From NCBI RefSeq assembly GCF_015265435.1, contig NZ_JABJWH010000021.1, positions 169,725 to 233,724 of the forward strand: a DNA stretch of 64,000 nucleotides. The letters are read 5' to 3'. The translations under genes and the position numbers were made by a program. The notes beneath the pieces are model-generated. The model had not been told where the DNA came from. It searched no databases and saw nothing but the letters and a program-made list of their open reading frames with translations. Position 1 is the first letter of the stretch, and the number at the start of each line of letters is the position of its first letter. Shown here piece by piece: positions 48,110 to 58,213 of this stretch. Source of the DNA: Alloalcanivorax profundimaris. Lineage in GTDB: Bacteria; Pseudomonadota; Gammaproteobacteria; Pseudomonadales; Alcanivoracaceae.

Positions 48110-49459
48110 ATGCATTCGTTTGACCAGAATCAAGGTGGAACGATTCACAATGACCATGGACGACCAATGCAAGACGTGCCCCAGGAAAACCAGCGAACAA
48201 CCAAAACCCACGCCGACCAGCTCAACCGGCAGTGTTACTGCATCACCCTTGACCGAAAAGCGCTCACTGACAGCCTCCAGAAGCAGTTTTCAGACACTGG
48301 GAACGAGGCGCCGGCCACTCCCGAGATCCATCATTTCTTTTCAAACACGCCGGTTTTTGTTCCCCAGGCTGACATCGCGACGATGGAGCGGATTGTTCAG
48401 GCGATCGAATCCGCAGCCGAGCTTCCGCCCTATAAGGAAAAAGCTCTGTCCTGGGCGCCGGACATCGCCGGTTTTGATCCAGGCCCCATCGGGGCGTTCA
48501 TGGGCTACGACTTTCACCTGGGCGAGAACGGGCCTCAGCTGATCGAAATCAACACCAACGCCGGCGGCGCATTTCTGAACACGGTATTGGCCCGGGCTCA
48601 ACACCGATGCTGTGACCCGTCCCAGCAGACCGCTGGCACCAACCGTGCATTGGATGGGTTCGAGGACGCGGTGTTTGCCATGTTCCAGCAGGAGTGGGAA
48701 CGGCAAGGTGGCGACTCGACGCCCGGTTGGCTGGCCATTGTGGACGATGCCCCAGAATCCCAGTTTATGTTCCCGGAATTCCAACTGGCCCAGCAGTTAT
48801 TCCAGGCCAGAGGCATAGAGACCTTGATCCTCGACCCATCGGAGCTTGAGTATGTTGATGGTGCCCTGAGCGCCCACGGCAAGCCTATTGACATGGTGTA
48901 CAACCGCCTGGTGGATTTTGCCTTGGAGGCCCCGGCTCTTGGGGCGCTGAGGCGCGCCTACCTCGACGGCGCGGCGGTCGTCACGCCCAATCCACGCGCC
49001 CATGCGCTGATGGCCGACAAACGGAACCTGATCCTGCTATCTGATGCCCAAACCCTGCGCGACTGGGGCCTGAGTGAAACCGAGGCAGGATTTCTGGATA
49101 GAGCTGTACCGAAGACCCGGCTGGTTTCAGCAAGTGATGAGGCGGAGTTGTGGAGCAACCGGCGTAAACTGTTTTTCAAACCGGTAGCGGGCCATGGCAG
49201 CAAGGGCGTCTATCGGGGCGAAAAACTAACCCGCCGCGTTTTCGAAGAGATCCTGAAGGGTGATTACATCGCGCAGAACTTCGTTCCCGCCGGAGAACGC
49301 ACCCTGAGAGTGGATGGCACGGTCACCACCAGAAAGGTCGATATCCGTTTGTACACCTATGCCGGGCAACATCTGCTTGCCGCTGCCCGTGTGTACCAGG
49401 GCCAGGCCACCAACTTTCGAACGCCGGGAGGTGGCTTTGCGCCCGTCTTTGAGGTGTGA
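48110..49459 (+). CDS. ATP-grasp-like protein, unknown function
   Basis: About 449 residues from the ATG at 48110; an in-frame ATG at 48167 is equally possible, and neither has a clear ribosome site. Features: MGYDFHLGENGPQLIEINTN, a Glu/Asn site common in ATP-grasp ligases; RKLFFKPVAGHGSKGVYRGE, the ATP-binding Lys and glycine loop; VDIRLYTYAGQHLLAAARVY near the end. An amine/acid ligase activity is inferred from the fold only. It has no signal peptide. Placed in the copper island between a beta-propeller gene (divergent) and a ferritin-like gene (convergent). Confidence 0.62.
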   Translation: MHSFDQNQGGTIHNDHGRPMQDVPQENQRTTKTHADQLNRQCYCITLDRKALTDSLQKQFSDTGNEAPATPEIHHFFSNTPVFVPQADIATMERIVQAIESAAELPPYKEKALSWAPDIAGFDPGPIGAFMGYDFHLGENGPQLIEINTNAGGAFLNTVLARAQHRCCDPSQQTAGTNRALDGFEDAVFAMFQQEWERQGGDSTPGWLAIVDDAPESQFMFPEFQLAQQLFQARGIETLILDPSELEYVDGALSAHGKPIDMVYNRLVDFALEAPALGALRRAYLDGAAVVTPNPRAHALMADKRNLILLSDAQTLRDWGLSETEAGFLDRAVPKTRLVSASDEAELWSNRRKLFFKPVAGHGSKGVYRGEKLTRRVFEEILKGDYIAQNFVPAGERTLRVDGTVTTRKVDIRLYTYAGQHLLAAARVYQGQATNFRTPGGGFAPVFEV

Positions 49460-49519
49460 AGGTGAGCCTCAATTGGAAACATTCAAAGGGATTAAGCCGT
49501 CAGCAAAAGTGCTCGGATC

Positions 49520-49978
49520 TCATAGATCCTGCATTCGGCCAACCTGACGAGCCAGTCTCATCGACTCATTTTCCTCCATCGCCAAAAGAGATTCGAACAG
49601 CTCTTTTGCTTCTGGAATTTCGGCTTTTCCAATCAGCGTTTTGTAGAGATCAATAATCTGATCATGAAAGTCGAACACTTCGCGGCAGATACCATCAAAA
49701 TCAAGCTTCGCGTAAGGCTCGTCGCAGGTTCGATGAGTTTTGATCGGATTATGGGACAGGTAGTCGTACACCCGAGTTTCCAGTGCCTTCTTATCCCCTT
49801 GGTGCTCAAACTCGTTCACGATCCGCTCTATTTCCGATTCATGAGCTGCCAGATAATCCAAAAGCGCACGGGCCCGTTCTTCCTCGTGCTTTGTTGCGCA
49901 ATGGGACAGACAGCTCGCCAGATGTGAGTGCAGATCGCGCGTCCAGTCGATCAGTTGTCCAAAAGTCTTTATATCCAT
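49520..49978 (-). CDS. Predicted four-helix-bundle (ferritin/hemerythrin-like) protein
   Basis: 152 residues, almost all helical, with His/Glu/Asp patterns (LHSHLASCLSHCATKHEEE; YLAAHESEIERIV; FDFHDQIIDLYKTL; LLAMEENESMRLARQ) that could form a di-metal site. No signal peptide. AGGAAAAAAG precedes the ATG. Hemerythrin-like or ferritin-like assignment rests on this pattern alone. Confidence 0.5.
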   Translation of the reverse strand: MDIKTFGQLIDWTRDLHSHLASCLSHCATKHEEERARALLDYLAAHESEIERIVNEFEHQGDKKALETRVYDYLSHNPIKTHRTCDEPYAKLDFDGICREVFDFHDQIIDLYKTLIGKAEIPEAKELFESLLAMEENESMRLARQVGRMQDL

Positions 49979-50154
49979 ATCTTTTTTCCTTTTTTCTTCT
50001 CCATAATATGACTGACATCAAATAGGTATCCCGTCGTCAAATGAGGAGTCCTATTTGCATTTCCAGTGTTCAGTTGGGCTATGCGCTCGCCTGGCTAATT
50101 CGCTAATCCATTGCAAACCGCAGGCACTGCAGCAAATCGACGCCTCTACCGGCT

Positions 50155-50541
50155 TCAGATCGATTCCACAACCTCAGAGAGCATATCCCTGACCTTCCCG
50201 GCAACCTGCTTGAGCTCGTCATTATCGATGGCGCTCATGGAAGCCAATGGATCCACTGCACTTACCTCAATGCCCTCCGAAACCTCACGAAGAATAACGT
50301 TGCAAGGCAGCATGGCACCCACGCGAGGCTCCACACCGATGGCTTCCCAGGCCATGCCAGGATTGCAGGCCCCGAGAATCCGATAGGCCAACATATCCTT
50401 GTCAAGCTTTTTCTTCATGGTGGCTTTGACATCAATTTCTGTCAGCACACCGAACCCGTGATCAGTGAGGGCCTGACGCGCTCTTCTGTCCACGTCCTCG
50501 AAATCGACATCTTTGATAACTTGATCGATCGTGTATGACAT
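50155..50541 (-). CDS. DUF302 family protein
   Basis: 128 residues with the DUF302 core DVKATMKKKLDKDMLAYRI, LGACNPGMAWEAI and MLPCNVILRE. Small soluble proteins often found beside metal-transport or thiol-redox genes; function unknown. The ATG at 50541 has a strong GGAGGT site. It follows the copper ATPase gene by 24 bp on the same strand, so it is probably the last gene of that operon. Confidence 0.87.
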   Translation of the reverse strand: MSYTIDQVIKDVDFEDVDRRARQALTDHGFGVLTEIDVKATMKKKLDKDMLAYRILGACNPGMAWEAIGVEPRVGAMLPCNVILREVSEGIEVSAVDPLASMSAIDNDELKQVAGKVRDMLSEVVESI

Positions 50542-50565
50542 AGCTACCTCCAATGATTCAGAAGT

Positions 50566-52926
50566 TCATTGCTTTGACCCGAGTTTCACCACCCTCAAAC
50601 GCAGCGCATTCACGATCACGCTGACCGAGGACAGCGACATGGCGGCCGCTGCAAAAATGGGCGACAGCAGTATCCCGAAAAACGGGTACAAAACCCCTGC
50701 CGCTATCGGAACACCGGCGGAGTTGTAAACGAAGGCGAAAAACAGGTTCTGACGGATATTGCGCATGGTCGCCAGAGACAAACGGCGCGCCTCGACAATG
50801 CCCATCAGGTCGCCGCGTAGCAGCGTAATGCCGGCGCTTTCGATGGCGACATCGGTCCCGGTGCCCATGGCCACACCGACATCCGCCGTTGCCAGTGCAG
50901 GCGCATCGTTTACGCCGTCACCCGCCATCACGACAACACGGCCTTCGTCTTTCAGGCGCTGGACGATCTTGCCCTTATCTTCCGGCAGGACTTCCGCTTC
51001 CACTTCGTCGATATGCAGTTTTCGGGCAACTGCTTCAGCTGAAGTGCGGTTATCGCCGGTCAGCATGACCACCCGGATGCCGTCTTTTTGCAGCGCGGAA
51101 ATAGCGGCTTCGGTGGTTTCCTTGACCGGATCGGCAATCGCCAGCAACCCTGCGACGTTTCCGTCGACAGCAGCAAAAATCACGGTAGCACCATCTTTTC
51201 GGAGCTGGTCGGCGTCGCCGTCAAATCGCGTGGTGTCGACATTTTCCGACTCCATGAGAAGGCGGTTACCAAGTAGCACCCGCTTGCCGTCTATTCGACC
51301 GGTAACCCCTTTACCATTCGGAGAGTCAAAGTCTTCCGCATCCGGAAGCTTCAGGTCCATGCCCTTGGCTTTATCGAGTATGGCGTGAGCCAGTGGGTGC
51401 TCACTGCCTTTCTCCAGGCCGCCTGCATAACGCATGAGACTACTGTCATCGAACCCGTTGGCCGCGACAAGCCGGGTGACTTGCGGCTTGCCCTCTGTCA
51501 GCGTGCCGGTTTTATCCACCACCACGGTGTCCACCTTCTCCATACGCTCCAAGGCTTCCGCATCGCGAATCAGAACGCCACTTTGAGCACCGCGTCCGAC
51601 ACCCACCATGATGGACATGGGCGTCGCCAAGCCAAGTGCGCAAGGGCAGGCAATGATCAGAACACTGACCGCTGCAATCAGCCCGAACGCCATAGGCGGC
51701 GTGGGCCCGAAGAATGACCAGGCTATAAAGGCGATAATGGCGATCACGATCACCGCAGGCACAAAATAACCCGCCACCTTGTCGGCCAGGCCCTGAATGG
51801 GCGCGCGGCTGCGCTGGGCGCTCGCCACCATCTGCACAATCTGGGACAGCATGGTGTCACGGCCAACCTTGTCGGCCCGCATGATAAAGCTGCCCTGCTG
51901 GTTGATACTGCCGCCGATCACCTGGTCGCCGGATTTTTTGCTGACTGCCAAAGGCTCACCGGTCACCATGGATTCATCCACGTTGGAGCTGCCTTCAAGC
52001 ACCTCGCCGTCCAACGGCACCTTGTCTCCCGGACGTACCCGCAAGCGGTCACCGACCTTGACCTGATCAAGCGACACATCGGATTCGCTGCCATCGTCGT
52101 CCAGTTTTCTGGCCGTCGCCGGTGCCAGATCCAGCAGGGCCTTGATGGCACCAGAGGTTTTCTCTCTGGCGCGCAATTCCAGCACCTGCCCCAGCAGCAC
52201 CAGCACCACGATGACAGCAGCCGCCTCGAAGTAGACGGCGACCGACCCGTCTTCCTGCCGGAAGGCGCCTGGGAAGATCTGCGGCGCCAGGGTCGCCACC
52301 AGGCTGTAGATCAGCGCGACGCCGGTACCAATGGCAATGAGCGTAAACATGTTCAAGTTACGGCTAACCACGGATTTCCAACCCCGGACGAAGAAGGGCC
52401 AACCGCACCAGAGCACCACAGGCGTTGCCAGCACCAGTTGAATCCAGTTGGACATCTGCGGGGCTATAATGTGATCGAGTCCGGTGAGGTGCCCACCCAT
52501 CTCCAGTACCAGTACAGGCAGGGCCAGCACCAGGCCGATCCAGAATCGGCGGGTCATGTCTTTGAGTTCTTCCGAAGGCCCGTCGTCCAGGCTTACCTGC
52601 TCGGGCTCTAGGGCCATGCCGCAGATTGGGCAGTCCCCTGGCCCTTGCTGCCGAATCTCGGGGTGCATGGGACAGGTATACATAGTGCCCGGCGCTACCG
52701 GCTCTTGCTGTTTCTTTTCCCAATCGAGGTACTGCTCAGGGTCCTCGTCGAATTTGGACTGGCAACGCGACGAGCAGAAGTACCAGGTTTTACCGCCATG
52801 CTGGCTGCGGTGTTCCGCGGTATGCGGATCGACTGCCATGCCGCAAACCGGATCCTTGGCGGTGTGCCCGCCAGGTTCTTTATCGGCGTGGTGATCGTGG
52901 TCATGGGCGTGATGGTGCTCAGCCAT
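50566..52926 (-). CDS. copA: Copper-exporting P1B-type ATPase
   Basis: 786 residues. The N-terminus is a His-rich stretch ([16 protein letters not shown]), then a YHS domain ([24 protein letters not shown]) and a metal-binding PMHPEI...[10 protein letters not shown] unit instead of the usual HMA domains. Membrane site [12 protein letters not shown], phosphorylation site [15 protein letters not shown] and [10 protein letters not shown] are all intact. It pumps Cu(I) out of the cytoplasm. AGGAG precedes the ATG; the start overlaps the preceding small gene by 8 nt. Confidence 0.95.
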   Translation of the reverse strand: MAEHHHAHDHDHHADKEPGGHTAKDPVCGMAVDPHTAEHRSQHGGKTWYFCSSRCQSKFDEDPEQYLDWEKKQQEPVAPGTMYTCPMHPEIRQQGPGDCPICGMALEPEQVSLDDGPSEELKDMTRRFWIGLVLALPVLVLEMGGHLTGLDHIIAPQMSNWIQLVLATPVVLWCGWPFFVRGWKSVVSRNLNMFTLIAIGTGVALIYSLVATLAPQIFPGAFRQEDGSVAVYFEAAAVIVVLVLLGQVLELRAREKTSGAIKALLDLAPATARKLDDDGSESDVSLDQVKVGDRLRVRPGDKVPLDGEVLEGSSNVDESMVTGEPLAVSKKSGDQVIGGSINQQGSFIMRADKVGRDTMLSQIVQMVASAQRSRAPIQGLADKVAGYFVPAVIVIAIIAFIAWSFFGPTPPMAFGLIAAVSVLIIACPCALGLATPMSIMVGVGRGAQSGVLIRDAEALERMEKVDTVVVDKTGTLTEGKPQVTRLVAANGFDDSSLMRYAGGLEKGSEHPLAHAILDKAKGMDLKLPDAEDFDSPNGKGVTGRIDGKRVLLGNRLLMESENVDTTRFDGDADQLRKDGATVIFAAVDGNVAGLLAIADPVKETTEAAISALQKDGIRVVMLTGDNRTSAEAVARKLHIDEVEAEVLPEDKGKIVQRLKDEGRVVVMAGDGVNDAPALATADVGVAMGTGTDVAIESAGITLLRGDLMGIVEARRLSLATMRNIRQNLFFAFVYNSAGVPIAAGVLYPFFGILLSPIFAAAAMSLSSVSVIVNALRLRVVKLGSKQ

Positions 52927-53146
52927 TCTGATCTCCTGTTTTATCGGCGGGCCAGTCTGCAAATGCAATGAAATACAGCAGAACCAGATTGACGATAGGG
53001 ATCAGTATCAGTACACCCATCCACCCCGGATACCCCGTGCGCTGGCAAATACGCCAGGCCGGAATGACGACCACAATGGCAATCACCAGCATCCACAGCC
53101 AGTGGCCTGCCCACATGGTGTTCCCGAACATGTTATCTCCCATCAT
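52919..53146 (-). CDS. Small two-helix membrane protein
   Basis: 75 residues: [20 protein letters not shown], then two hydrophobic helices ([30 protein letters not shown]). Met/His-rich N-terminus. Similar small proteins sit before copper ATPase genes in other metal islands; no function is known. Overlaps copA by 8 nt, so it is translationally coupled. Confidence 0.7.
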   Translation of the reverse strand: MMGDNMFGNTMWAGHWLWMLVIAIVVVIPAWRICQRTGYPGWMGVLILIPIVNLVLLYFIAFADWPADKTGDQNG

Positions 53147-53173
53147 GGCAATAGCCTCTCTTCCTGATTCTGG

Positions 53174-54529
53174 TTAATGGTGACGATGCGCGTGACTCTC
53201 TTCCTGTTTCGCTTGCGCGGATTCCGGCGATCTTTTCAGGAAAATCTGCTCGGAGACTGCAAGCACAATCATGGTGACCACTGCCACGCCGATGACGAAC
53301 GGGTCCGTATTCAGTTTTACCCAGACAAAGCCGCCCAGAGCCAAAAGATCCAACAAGATGGCTGTAGTTGGCACCCAGGTGTTGGCCTTGATGTCTTTGC
53401 GAAGATAGCGCAGTACACCCCAGTGAATGGCAATGTCCATAATCAGGTAAAACACGATACCCAGCGCGGCAATTCGTGACAGATCAAAGAAGGCGGTGAG
53501 GATCAGCCCCAGGACAACGGTATACACCAGTGTGTGTTTCTGGATGCTGCCGGGCATGCCAAAATGCCGATGTGGTACGAGCTTCATCTCCGTCAGCATC
53601 GCCAGCATGCGGGATACCGCGAAGACGCTGGCGAGAATACCGCCCGCCGTGGCCATCATGGCAATAGCGACAGTAAACCAGACACCGTAATCGCCGAGAG
53701 CGGGACGCGCAGCAGCAGCGAGGGAGTAATCCTGCGTTTCGATAATTTCAGCCAGTGACAGGTTGCTGGCGACCGCGAAGCCCACCAGCGTGTAGATCAC
53801 CACGCAGGCGGCAATGGAAATCACGATGGCGCGCCCGACGTTTCGCTTTGGGTCTATTACTTCCGAACCACTGTTGGTGATGGTCGTAAAGCCTTTGAAC
53901 GCCAGAATCCCCAGTGCGGTTGCGCCCAGGAAGTTGCCCAGCGCTCCGGCTTCACCGGGCTCCGAAAAATCAACCGAGACTGAGTCGGCAATCCAGATCC
54001 CGACCAGACCGAAAATCAGTATGCCGCCGATTTTCAGGATCCCGATAAAGGAAGCCACCCCCTGAATCATCCGATTGCCGAGCAGGTTGATCACGAAAGC
54101 CACGAGGATTAATGCCACCCCCAGAATGGGCACCATACGGCCGCTTTCGTCCCCTCCGAATAGTTGCATGGTGTAAGAGCCAAAGGTGCGGGCCAGGAAG
54201 CTCTGGGCGATCACCATGGAAAAGTACATCAACAGGGCGTTGAAAGCCGTTGGCAGCCGGTTTCCGTAAGCCTTGTGCAGGTACATGCCGATACCGCCGG
54301 CGGACGGGTAGGCATTGGAGATCTTGATGTAGGAATAGGCGCTGAAGCTGGCAATCACCGCCGCCGCGAGAAAGGCCAGCGGGAAAAGGACACCGGTCAT
54401 CTGGGCCATCTGCCCGGTAAGTGCAAAAATACCGGCGCCAATCATGACGCCGGTACCCAGCATGACTGTCCCTGGTAAAGTGAGACTGCCCTCCTGGTAG
54501 CGGGTAGTTCGATCTTCCTCCCTGTTCAT
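53174..54529 (-). CDS. APC-family permease with a His-rich tail
   Basis: 451 residues with about 12 transmembrane helices. The first helix MLGTGVMIGAGIFALTGQMA is the APC signature; the end SHAHRHH is His-rich. Amino acid/amine transport is typical of the family; an island-specific role is unknown. A strong AGGAGG site precedes the ATG. Same strand as copA and the 54541-54894 gene; likely one operon. Confidence 0.87.
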   Translation of the reverse strand: MNREEDRTTRYQEGSLTLPGTVMLGTGVMIGAGIFALTGQMAQMTGVLFPLAFLAAAVIASFSAYSYIKISNAYPSAGGIGMYLHKAYGNRLPTAFNALLMYFSMVIAQSFLARTFGSYTMQLFGGDESGRMVPILGVALILVAFVINLLGNRMIQGVASFIGILKIGGILIFGLVGIWIADSVSVDFSEPGEAGALGNFLGATALGILAFKGFTTITNSGSEVIDPKRNVGRAIVISIAACVVIYTLVGFAVASNLSLAEIIETQDYSLAAAARPALGDYGVWFTVAIAMMATAGGILASVFAVSRMLAMLTEMKLVPHRHFGMPGSIQKHTLVYTVVLGLILTAFFDLSRIAALGIVFYLIMDIAIHWGVLRYLRKDIKANTWVPTTAILLDLLALGGFVWVKLNTDPFVIGVAVVTMIVLAVSEQIFLKRSPESAQAKQEESHAHRHH

Positions 54530-54540
54530 TCAACCTCCTG

Positions 54541-54894
54541 TTATTTTTTCATGGGTGGAATCTTGGAACAGCAGAACGGCTCATGCTTGGCATTTGCCCG
54601 GACGTTGTCGTCGGTAACCCGGTACCAAGCCAATTTGCGCCGGGTCCACCATCCGGTTTTCAATTGGCCACCGTAAGCCTTGATCAGTTCCAGTAATTCA
54701 TCGACGGACCAGTGGGTTCCGTCGTACGTCACCTGCAATGTGCCATTTGGCTTACGCTCGGCGAAATCAACGCAGGGGTGGCGATTAAGATCGTGGATGA
54801 GCCCATCCCACTGATCCTCTCCAAGCCCCTCGACGGCCATTTTTCGGCGCAACAAAAACTGCTCCTGATTGGTTGCTTTGTGTGCTTTGGTCAT
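54541..54894 (-). CDS. Hypothetical soluble protein, HMA-like outline
   Basis: 117 residues. The middle (DLNRHPCVDFAERKPNGTLQ; VTYDGTHWSVDELLELIKAY) has the beta-alpha-beta outline of heavy-metal-associated domains but lacks the CxxC metal site. The end has Cys-Cys (EPFCCSKIPP). The ATG at 54894 is preferred to an upstream in-frame ATG because of the AGAGGTG site. First gene of the operon leading to the APC permease. Confidence 0.55.
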   Translation of the reverse strand: MTKAHKATNQEQFLLRRKMAVEGLGEDQWDGLIHDLNRHPCVDFAERKPNGTLQVTYDGTHWSVDELLELIKAYGGQLKTGWWTRRKLAWYRVTDDNVRANAKHEPFCCSKIPPMKK

Positions 54895-55010
54895 GGGGTG
54901 ACACCTCTCTTCCTGATGACTTCTCCCTGTATCAAAACACTTCAATCTGAACTGCGGCTGACAATGGACACAGACTTTCGGTGGATTTGAGTTACATCAA
55001 ATCATAGACG

Positions 55011-55039
55011 AAAAAGGGCCGTGGGTTTCCCCATGGCCC
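55011..55039 (-). terminator. Rho-independent terminator after copB
   Basis: On the minus strand a stem GGGCC-A-TGGG/CCCA-C-GGCCC with a GAAA loop (55016-55039) is followed by five T. It lies 8 bp after the copB stop and ends the cupredoxin-oxidase-copB operon. Confidence 0.85.
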
Positions 55040-55046
55040 ATCAGCA

Positions 55047-55796
55047 TCAGAATGCGATTCGAGCGCCGATCACGGCAAACCAGTCTTCTGTGCCACCGCC
55101 GTCCGCCTCGGCCAGGTCGGCGCTATCGCCATACTTACGCTCGTGCACCACACCCACGTAGGGTGAGAACGCACGGTCGATCAGGTCGTAGCTGAGCCGG
55201 AGGCCGGTTTCGGTGGAAACCAATCCCTTGCCGACGCCGATCTCTTCATCCTCACTGAACGCTACTGAGGCATCCAGCGTTGCCGCCAGAATCCAGTAGT
55301 TAGTGAACAGCAATTCGTACTCAGCGTCCAGTTCAGCTGACGTATCGCCATCCTTGCTGACATACAGATTTGCATCGATCTCAAACCATTGGGGCGCCAG
55401 CCCGGCCACACCGAGAACCGCATACGTACGGTCCGGCCCCTCGGGCGTATCGAAACGCACGCCCGCTTTGGCGTCGAAGAACTTGGAGATAGGGATCTGG
55501 CCGACCAGCTGGTTTTCCAGCGTTTCGTAGGCCTGCTCCTCTATCTCGTACTCCCCGGTTGTGAGCAGCCGGACTTTAAAGTCGTCGGTGCCATAGAAGG
55601 CATCCGCATTCCAGACGCCCAGCTCCTCGTCATCGTCGCTGTAGCGGTACTCAAATTCCTCGAATTGAACGCCCCAGGTTGTGAGCGGCTGTTTTCGAGC
55701 GGTCGTGTCGGAGATCATTTCCTGAGCTGTCACCGCCGTTGAGACACCAATAGAGGCAAGGAAGCTGACTGCGACAATTGATCGAATACAGCTCAT
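55047..55796 (-). CDS. copB: Outer-membrane copper resistance protein CopB
   Basis: 249 residues: signal peptide ending TAVTAQE, then alternating beta strands as in an outer-membrane barrel, acidic loops, and a terminal Phe (ARIAF). Conserved family pattern WGVQFEEFEYRYSDDDEELG. It handles copper at the outer membrane with the oxidase. The usual Met-rich N-terminal segment of CopB is missing, so this is a short form. Overlaps the oxidase stop by 4 nt. Confidence 0.87.
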   Translation of the reverse strand: MSCIRSIVAVSFLASIGVSTAVTAQEMISDTTARKQPLTTWGVQFEEFEYRYSDDDEELGVWNADAFYGTDDFKVRLLTTGEYEIEEQAYETLENQLVGQIPISKFFDAKAGVRFDTPEGPDRTYAVLGVAGLAPQWFEIDANLYVSKDGDTSAELDAEYELLFTNYWILAATLDASVAFSEDEEIGVGKGLVSTETGLRLSYDLIDRAFSPYVGVVHERKYGDSADLAEADGGGTEDWFAVIGARIAF

Positions 55797-57502
55797 ACCT
55801 CACCTCCATCTTTGGCAATCACGTCTGTTTTGGCCTGCGTCGACTCTGGCCCACCTTCAACAATGACCTTGCGGAACATACCAGCGGCCGCGTGATAGGA
55901 CAGGTGACAGTGGAACGCCCACTGACCGGGCTCGTCGACCTCGGTTTCCATGTAAACCGTGGTGCCTGGCTGCACACTGACCGTGTGCTTGATCGGGTTC
56001 CATTGGTCTGCACCAACATCGAGAATGGACCACATACCGTGCAGGTGCATAGGGTGAGTCATCATGGTCTCGTTCACGAATTTGAAGCGAACTCGCTCAC
56101 CGTATTTGAGACGAATTGGGTCTGCGTCTTCGTACTTGACGCCATTAATGCTCCAGGTATAACGCTCCATATTGCCGGTCAAACGAAGCTCAATTTCCCG
56201 GGTCGGTTCGCGGTCTTCATACAGTGGATCTTGGGCCTTCAGGTCAGCATAGGACAGGAACTTGCCGCCATTGGCTGCCGTGGGTACAAGGCCACTTCCC
56301 TTGGCGTAAAAGGGGTCGCTTTGGCCGCCTTTTCCCATCGCCATGGAACCATGATCCATGCCTTCCATGTTGGAATGATCCATTCCGGACATCCCTTCTG
56401 AGCTATTCATATCCATGTCGCCATGATCCATACCGGCCATGTTGCCATGGTCCATGCCGGGCATACCGCTCATGTCTGCCATAGTCAGGCGCGCCGGATC
56501 ACGCAGTTGCGGAACAGCCGCTTCCATACCTTCTTCGGGGGCCAACGTTGCCCTGGCATAGCCGGAACGCCCCATGGATTCAGCGAAAATGGTGTAGGCC
56601 TGCTCATCTTTCGGGTGGACGATCACATCATAGCTTTCCGCCACACCGATCCGGAACTCGTCCACGTTAACGGGCTGAACGTTGTTGCCATCGGCCTGTA
56701 CAACCGTCATGTCCAGACCGGTAATCCGTATGTCGAAGTAGGTCATGGCCGAGGAGTTGATGAACCGCAGCCGGATGCGTTCTCCGGGCTCAAAAAGGCC
56801 AGTCCAGTTCTGCTCGGGACCTTTGCCGTTGATCAGGCCCGTAAAGCCCTGCAAGTCCTCAACGTCCGCTTTCATCATCCGCATGTCACCCCAGGCCATG
56901 CGGTCCCGAATGGTGTTCATCAGACCGTTTTTGGACGCGTCCGAAAAAAACTCCCCCACGGTTTGCTGCTCACGGTTGTAGTAATCCGGTATCATTTTCA
57001 GGTTGCGCATGATGCGGTCACCGGAATGGGGGTGCTTGTCAGTCAACTGCACCACGTACTCGCGGTCATAACGAAACGGCTCACGTTTTTCCGGTTCGAT
57101 CACAATGGCACCATAGGCGCCATCCGGCTCCTGAAAACCAGAGTGGCTGTGGAACCAGTAAGTGCCTGCCTGCTGGATAGGAAATTCATAAGTAAAGGTT
57201 TCACCCGGCTTGATGCCCGGGAAACTGATACCAGGCACACCGTCCTGGTTAAAAGGAAGGATCAGGCCGTGCCAGTGAATGGACGTCATCTCATCCAGGT
57301 TGTTGGTCACGTTGATCCGGACGTTCTCGCCTTCCTTGAAACGCATTACCGGTCCCGGAGATGCGCCGTTGTATCCAATGCCTTCCTTCACAAAATCGCC
57401 GGTATCAATTTTTACCCGGTCGACCGTAAGGTCGTATTCGCCGGCCAGAACCATGGCTGGCATCAGCAGGCTCAAAAGCCCTGTCAAAAAGCGTGGTTTC
57501 AT
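55793..57502 (-). CDS. pcoA: Multicopper oxidase CopA/PcoA type
   Basis: 569 residues. Three cupredoxin domains with copper ligands HWHG, HSHSGF, THPMHLHG and HCHLSYHAAAGM; the last includes the type 1 Cys and Met. A linker at about residues 345-395 carries repeats of the type MDHGNM, MDHGDM, MDHSNM, MDHGSM, which bind copper. The signal peptide (LLSLLMPAMVLAGE) looks Sec-type without twin arginine, unlike many homologues. It oxidises Cu(I) in the periplasm. Confidence 0.94.
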   Translation of the reverse strand: MKPRFLTGLLSLLMPAMVLAGEYDLTVDRVKIDTGDFVKEGIGYNGASPGPVMRFKEGENVRINVTNNLDEMTSIHWHGLILPFNQDGVPGISFPGIKPGETFTYEFPIQQAGTYWFHSHSGFQEPDGAYGAIVIEPEKREPFRYDREYVVQLTDKHPHSGDRIMRNLKMIPDYYNREQQTVGEFFSDASKNGLMNTIRDRMAWGDMRMMKADVEDLQGFTGLINGKGPEQNWTGLFEPGERIRLRFINSSAMTYFDIRITGLDMTVVQADGNNVQPVNVDEFRIGVAESYDVIVHPKDEQAYTIFAESMGRSGYARATLAPEEGMEAAVPQLRDPARLTMADMSGMPGMDHGNMAGMDHGDMDMNSSEGMSGMDHSNMEGMDHGSMAMGKGGQSDPFYAKGSGLVPTAANGGKFLSYADLKAQDPLYEDREPTREIELRLTGNMERYTWSINGVKYEDADPIRLKYGERVRFKFVNETMMTHPMHLHGMWSILDVGADQWNPIKHTVSVQPGTTVYMETEVDEPGQWAFHCHLSYHAAAGMFRKVIVEGGPESTQAKTDVIAKDGGEV

Positions 57503-57586
57503 CTGTGTTGCTCCGAACTACACGTCATTGAAGCCGGGCCGAGAAACGTGTCTCAGCCCCGCGCTCGCGGACCTCAGTTAAGCGAG

Positions 57587-58120
57587 TTACTCGAAATTGA
57601 CCTCACCGTACATCCCGGCCTGATAGTGGCCCGGCACGTTGCAGGCAAATTCGATATTGCCTTTATCAGAGAACTTCCATACCACTTCTTTACTTTGGCC
57701 CGGTTCCAGCAACACGCTGTTCGGGTCGTCATGCTTCATGGAATGGCCATTCCCCATATCCATATTCATCATGTCGTGGTTCAGCTTGCCGCCCTGGATG
57801 ACGCCATGCTCAACCATCATCATCATTTCCTCTTGATGAGCTTCGTGCATGTCGGGAGTGCCAACATTGAACTCATGGACGAGGTTTCCCTTGTTCTCCA
57901 CCACGAAGCGAACGGTTTCACCCGGCTTTACACTGATTTCTTCGGGTTCGTAGTAGTTGTCGTACATCTCGACAGTTACGGTTCGGCTGGCCTCCGACGC
58001 TTTGCCAGGTTCACCGCTTGTAGCGCCGTGCCCGTGGCCACCATCATGGGCGCCAGCCGCAAACGCTGTTGCCGACATTGAAAGCGCCATACCCGCTACG
58101 AATAGTTTTGATGCATTCAT
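57587..58120 (-). CDS. Periplasmic cupredoxin (copper-binding)
   Basis: 177 residues with a signal peptide and a His/Gly-rich start (HDGGHGHGATSG). Cupredoxin body: VKPGETVRFVVENKGNLVHE; ligands His (LVHEFN), Cys (FACNVPGHY), His and Met (GHYQAGMYG). Between strands it has a Met-rich loop (EEMMMMVEHG, MNMDMGNGHSM). First gene of the operon with the oxidase and copB; divergent from copRS. Confidence 0.9.
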   Translation of the reverse strand: MNASKLFVAGMALSMSATAFAAGAHDGGHGHGATSGEPGKASEASRTVTVEMYDNYYEPEEISVKPGETVRFVVENKGNLVHEFNVGTPDMHEAHQEEMMMMVEHGVIQGGKLNHDMMNMDMGNGHSMKHDDPNSVLLEPGQSKEVVWKFSDKGNIEFACNVPGHYQAGMYGEVNFE

Positions 58121-58213
58121 CTTTTATCCTCTGTAAAATATTGCTCGAAAAACACTGCAGGATTGAGCCCCAATCTTGAGCAATGTCCAGAATCGGTTGT
58201 TACCTTCTCTCAC

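Noticed and set aside
48150..48542. Alternative plus-strand frame starting MTMDDQCK with an AAGGTGG site
   Set aside because: It overlaps the ATP-grasp-like gene in another frame and soon becomes Arg/Ser/Pro-rich without family similarity. It would matter only if a frameshift existed at the start of the ATP-grasp gene.
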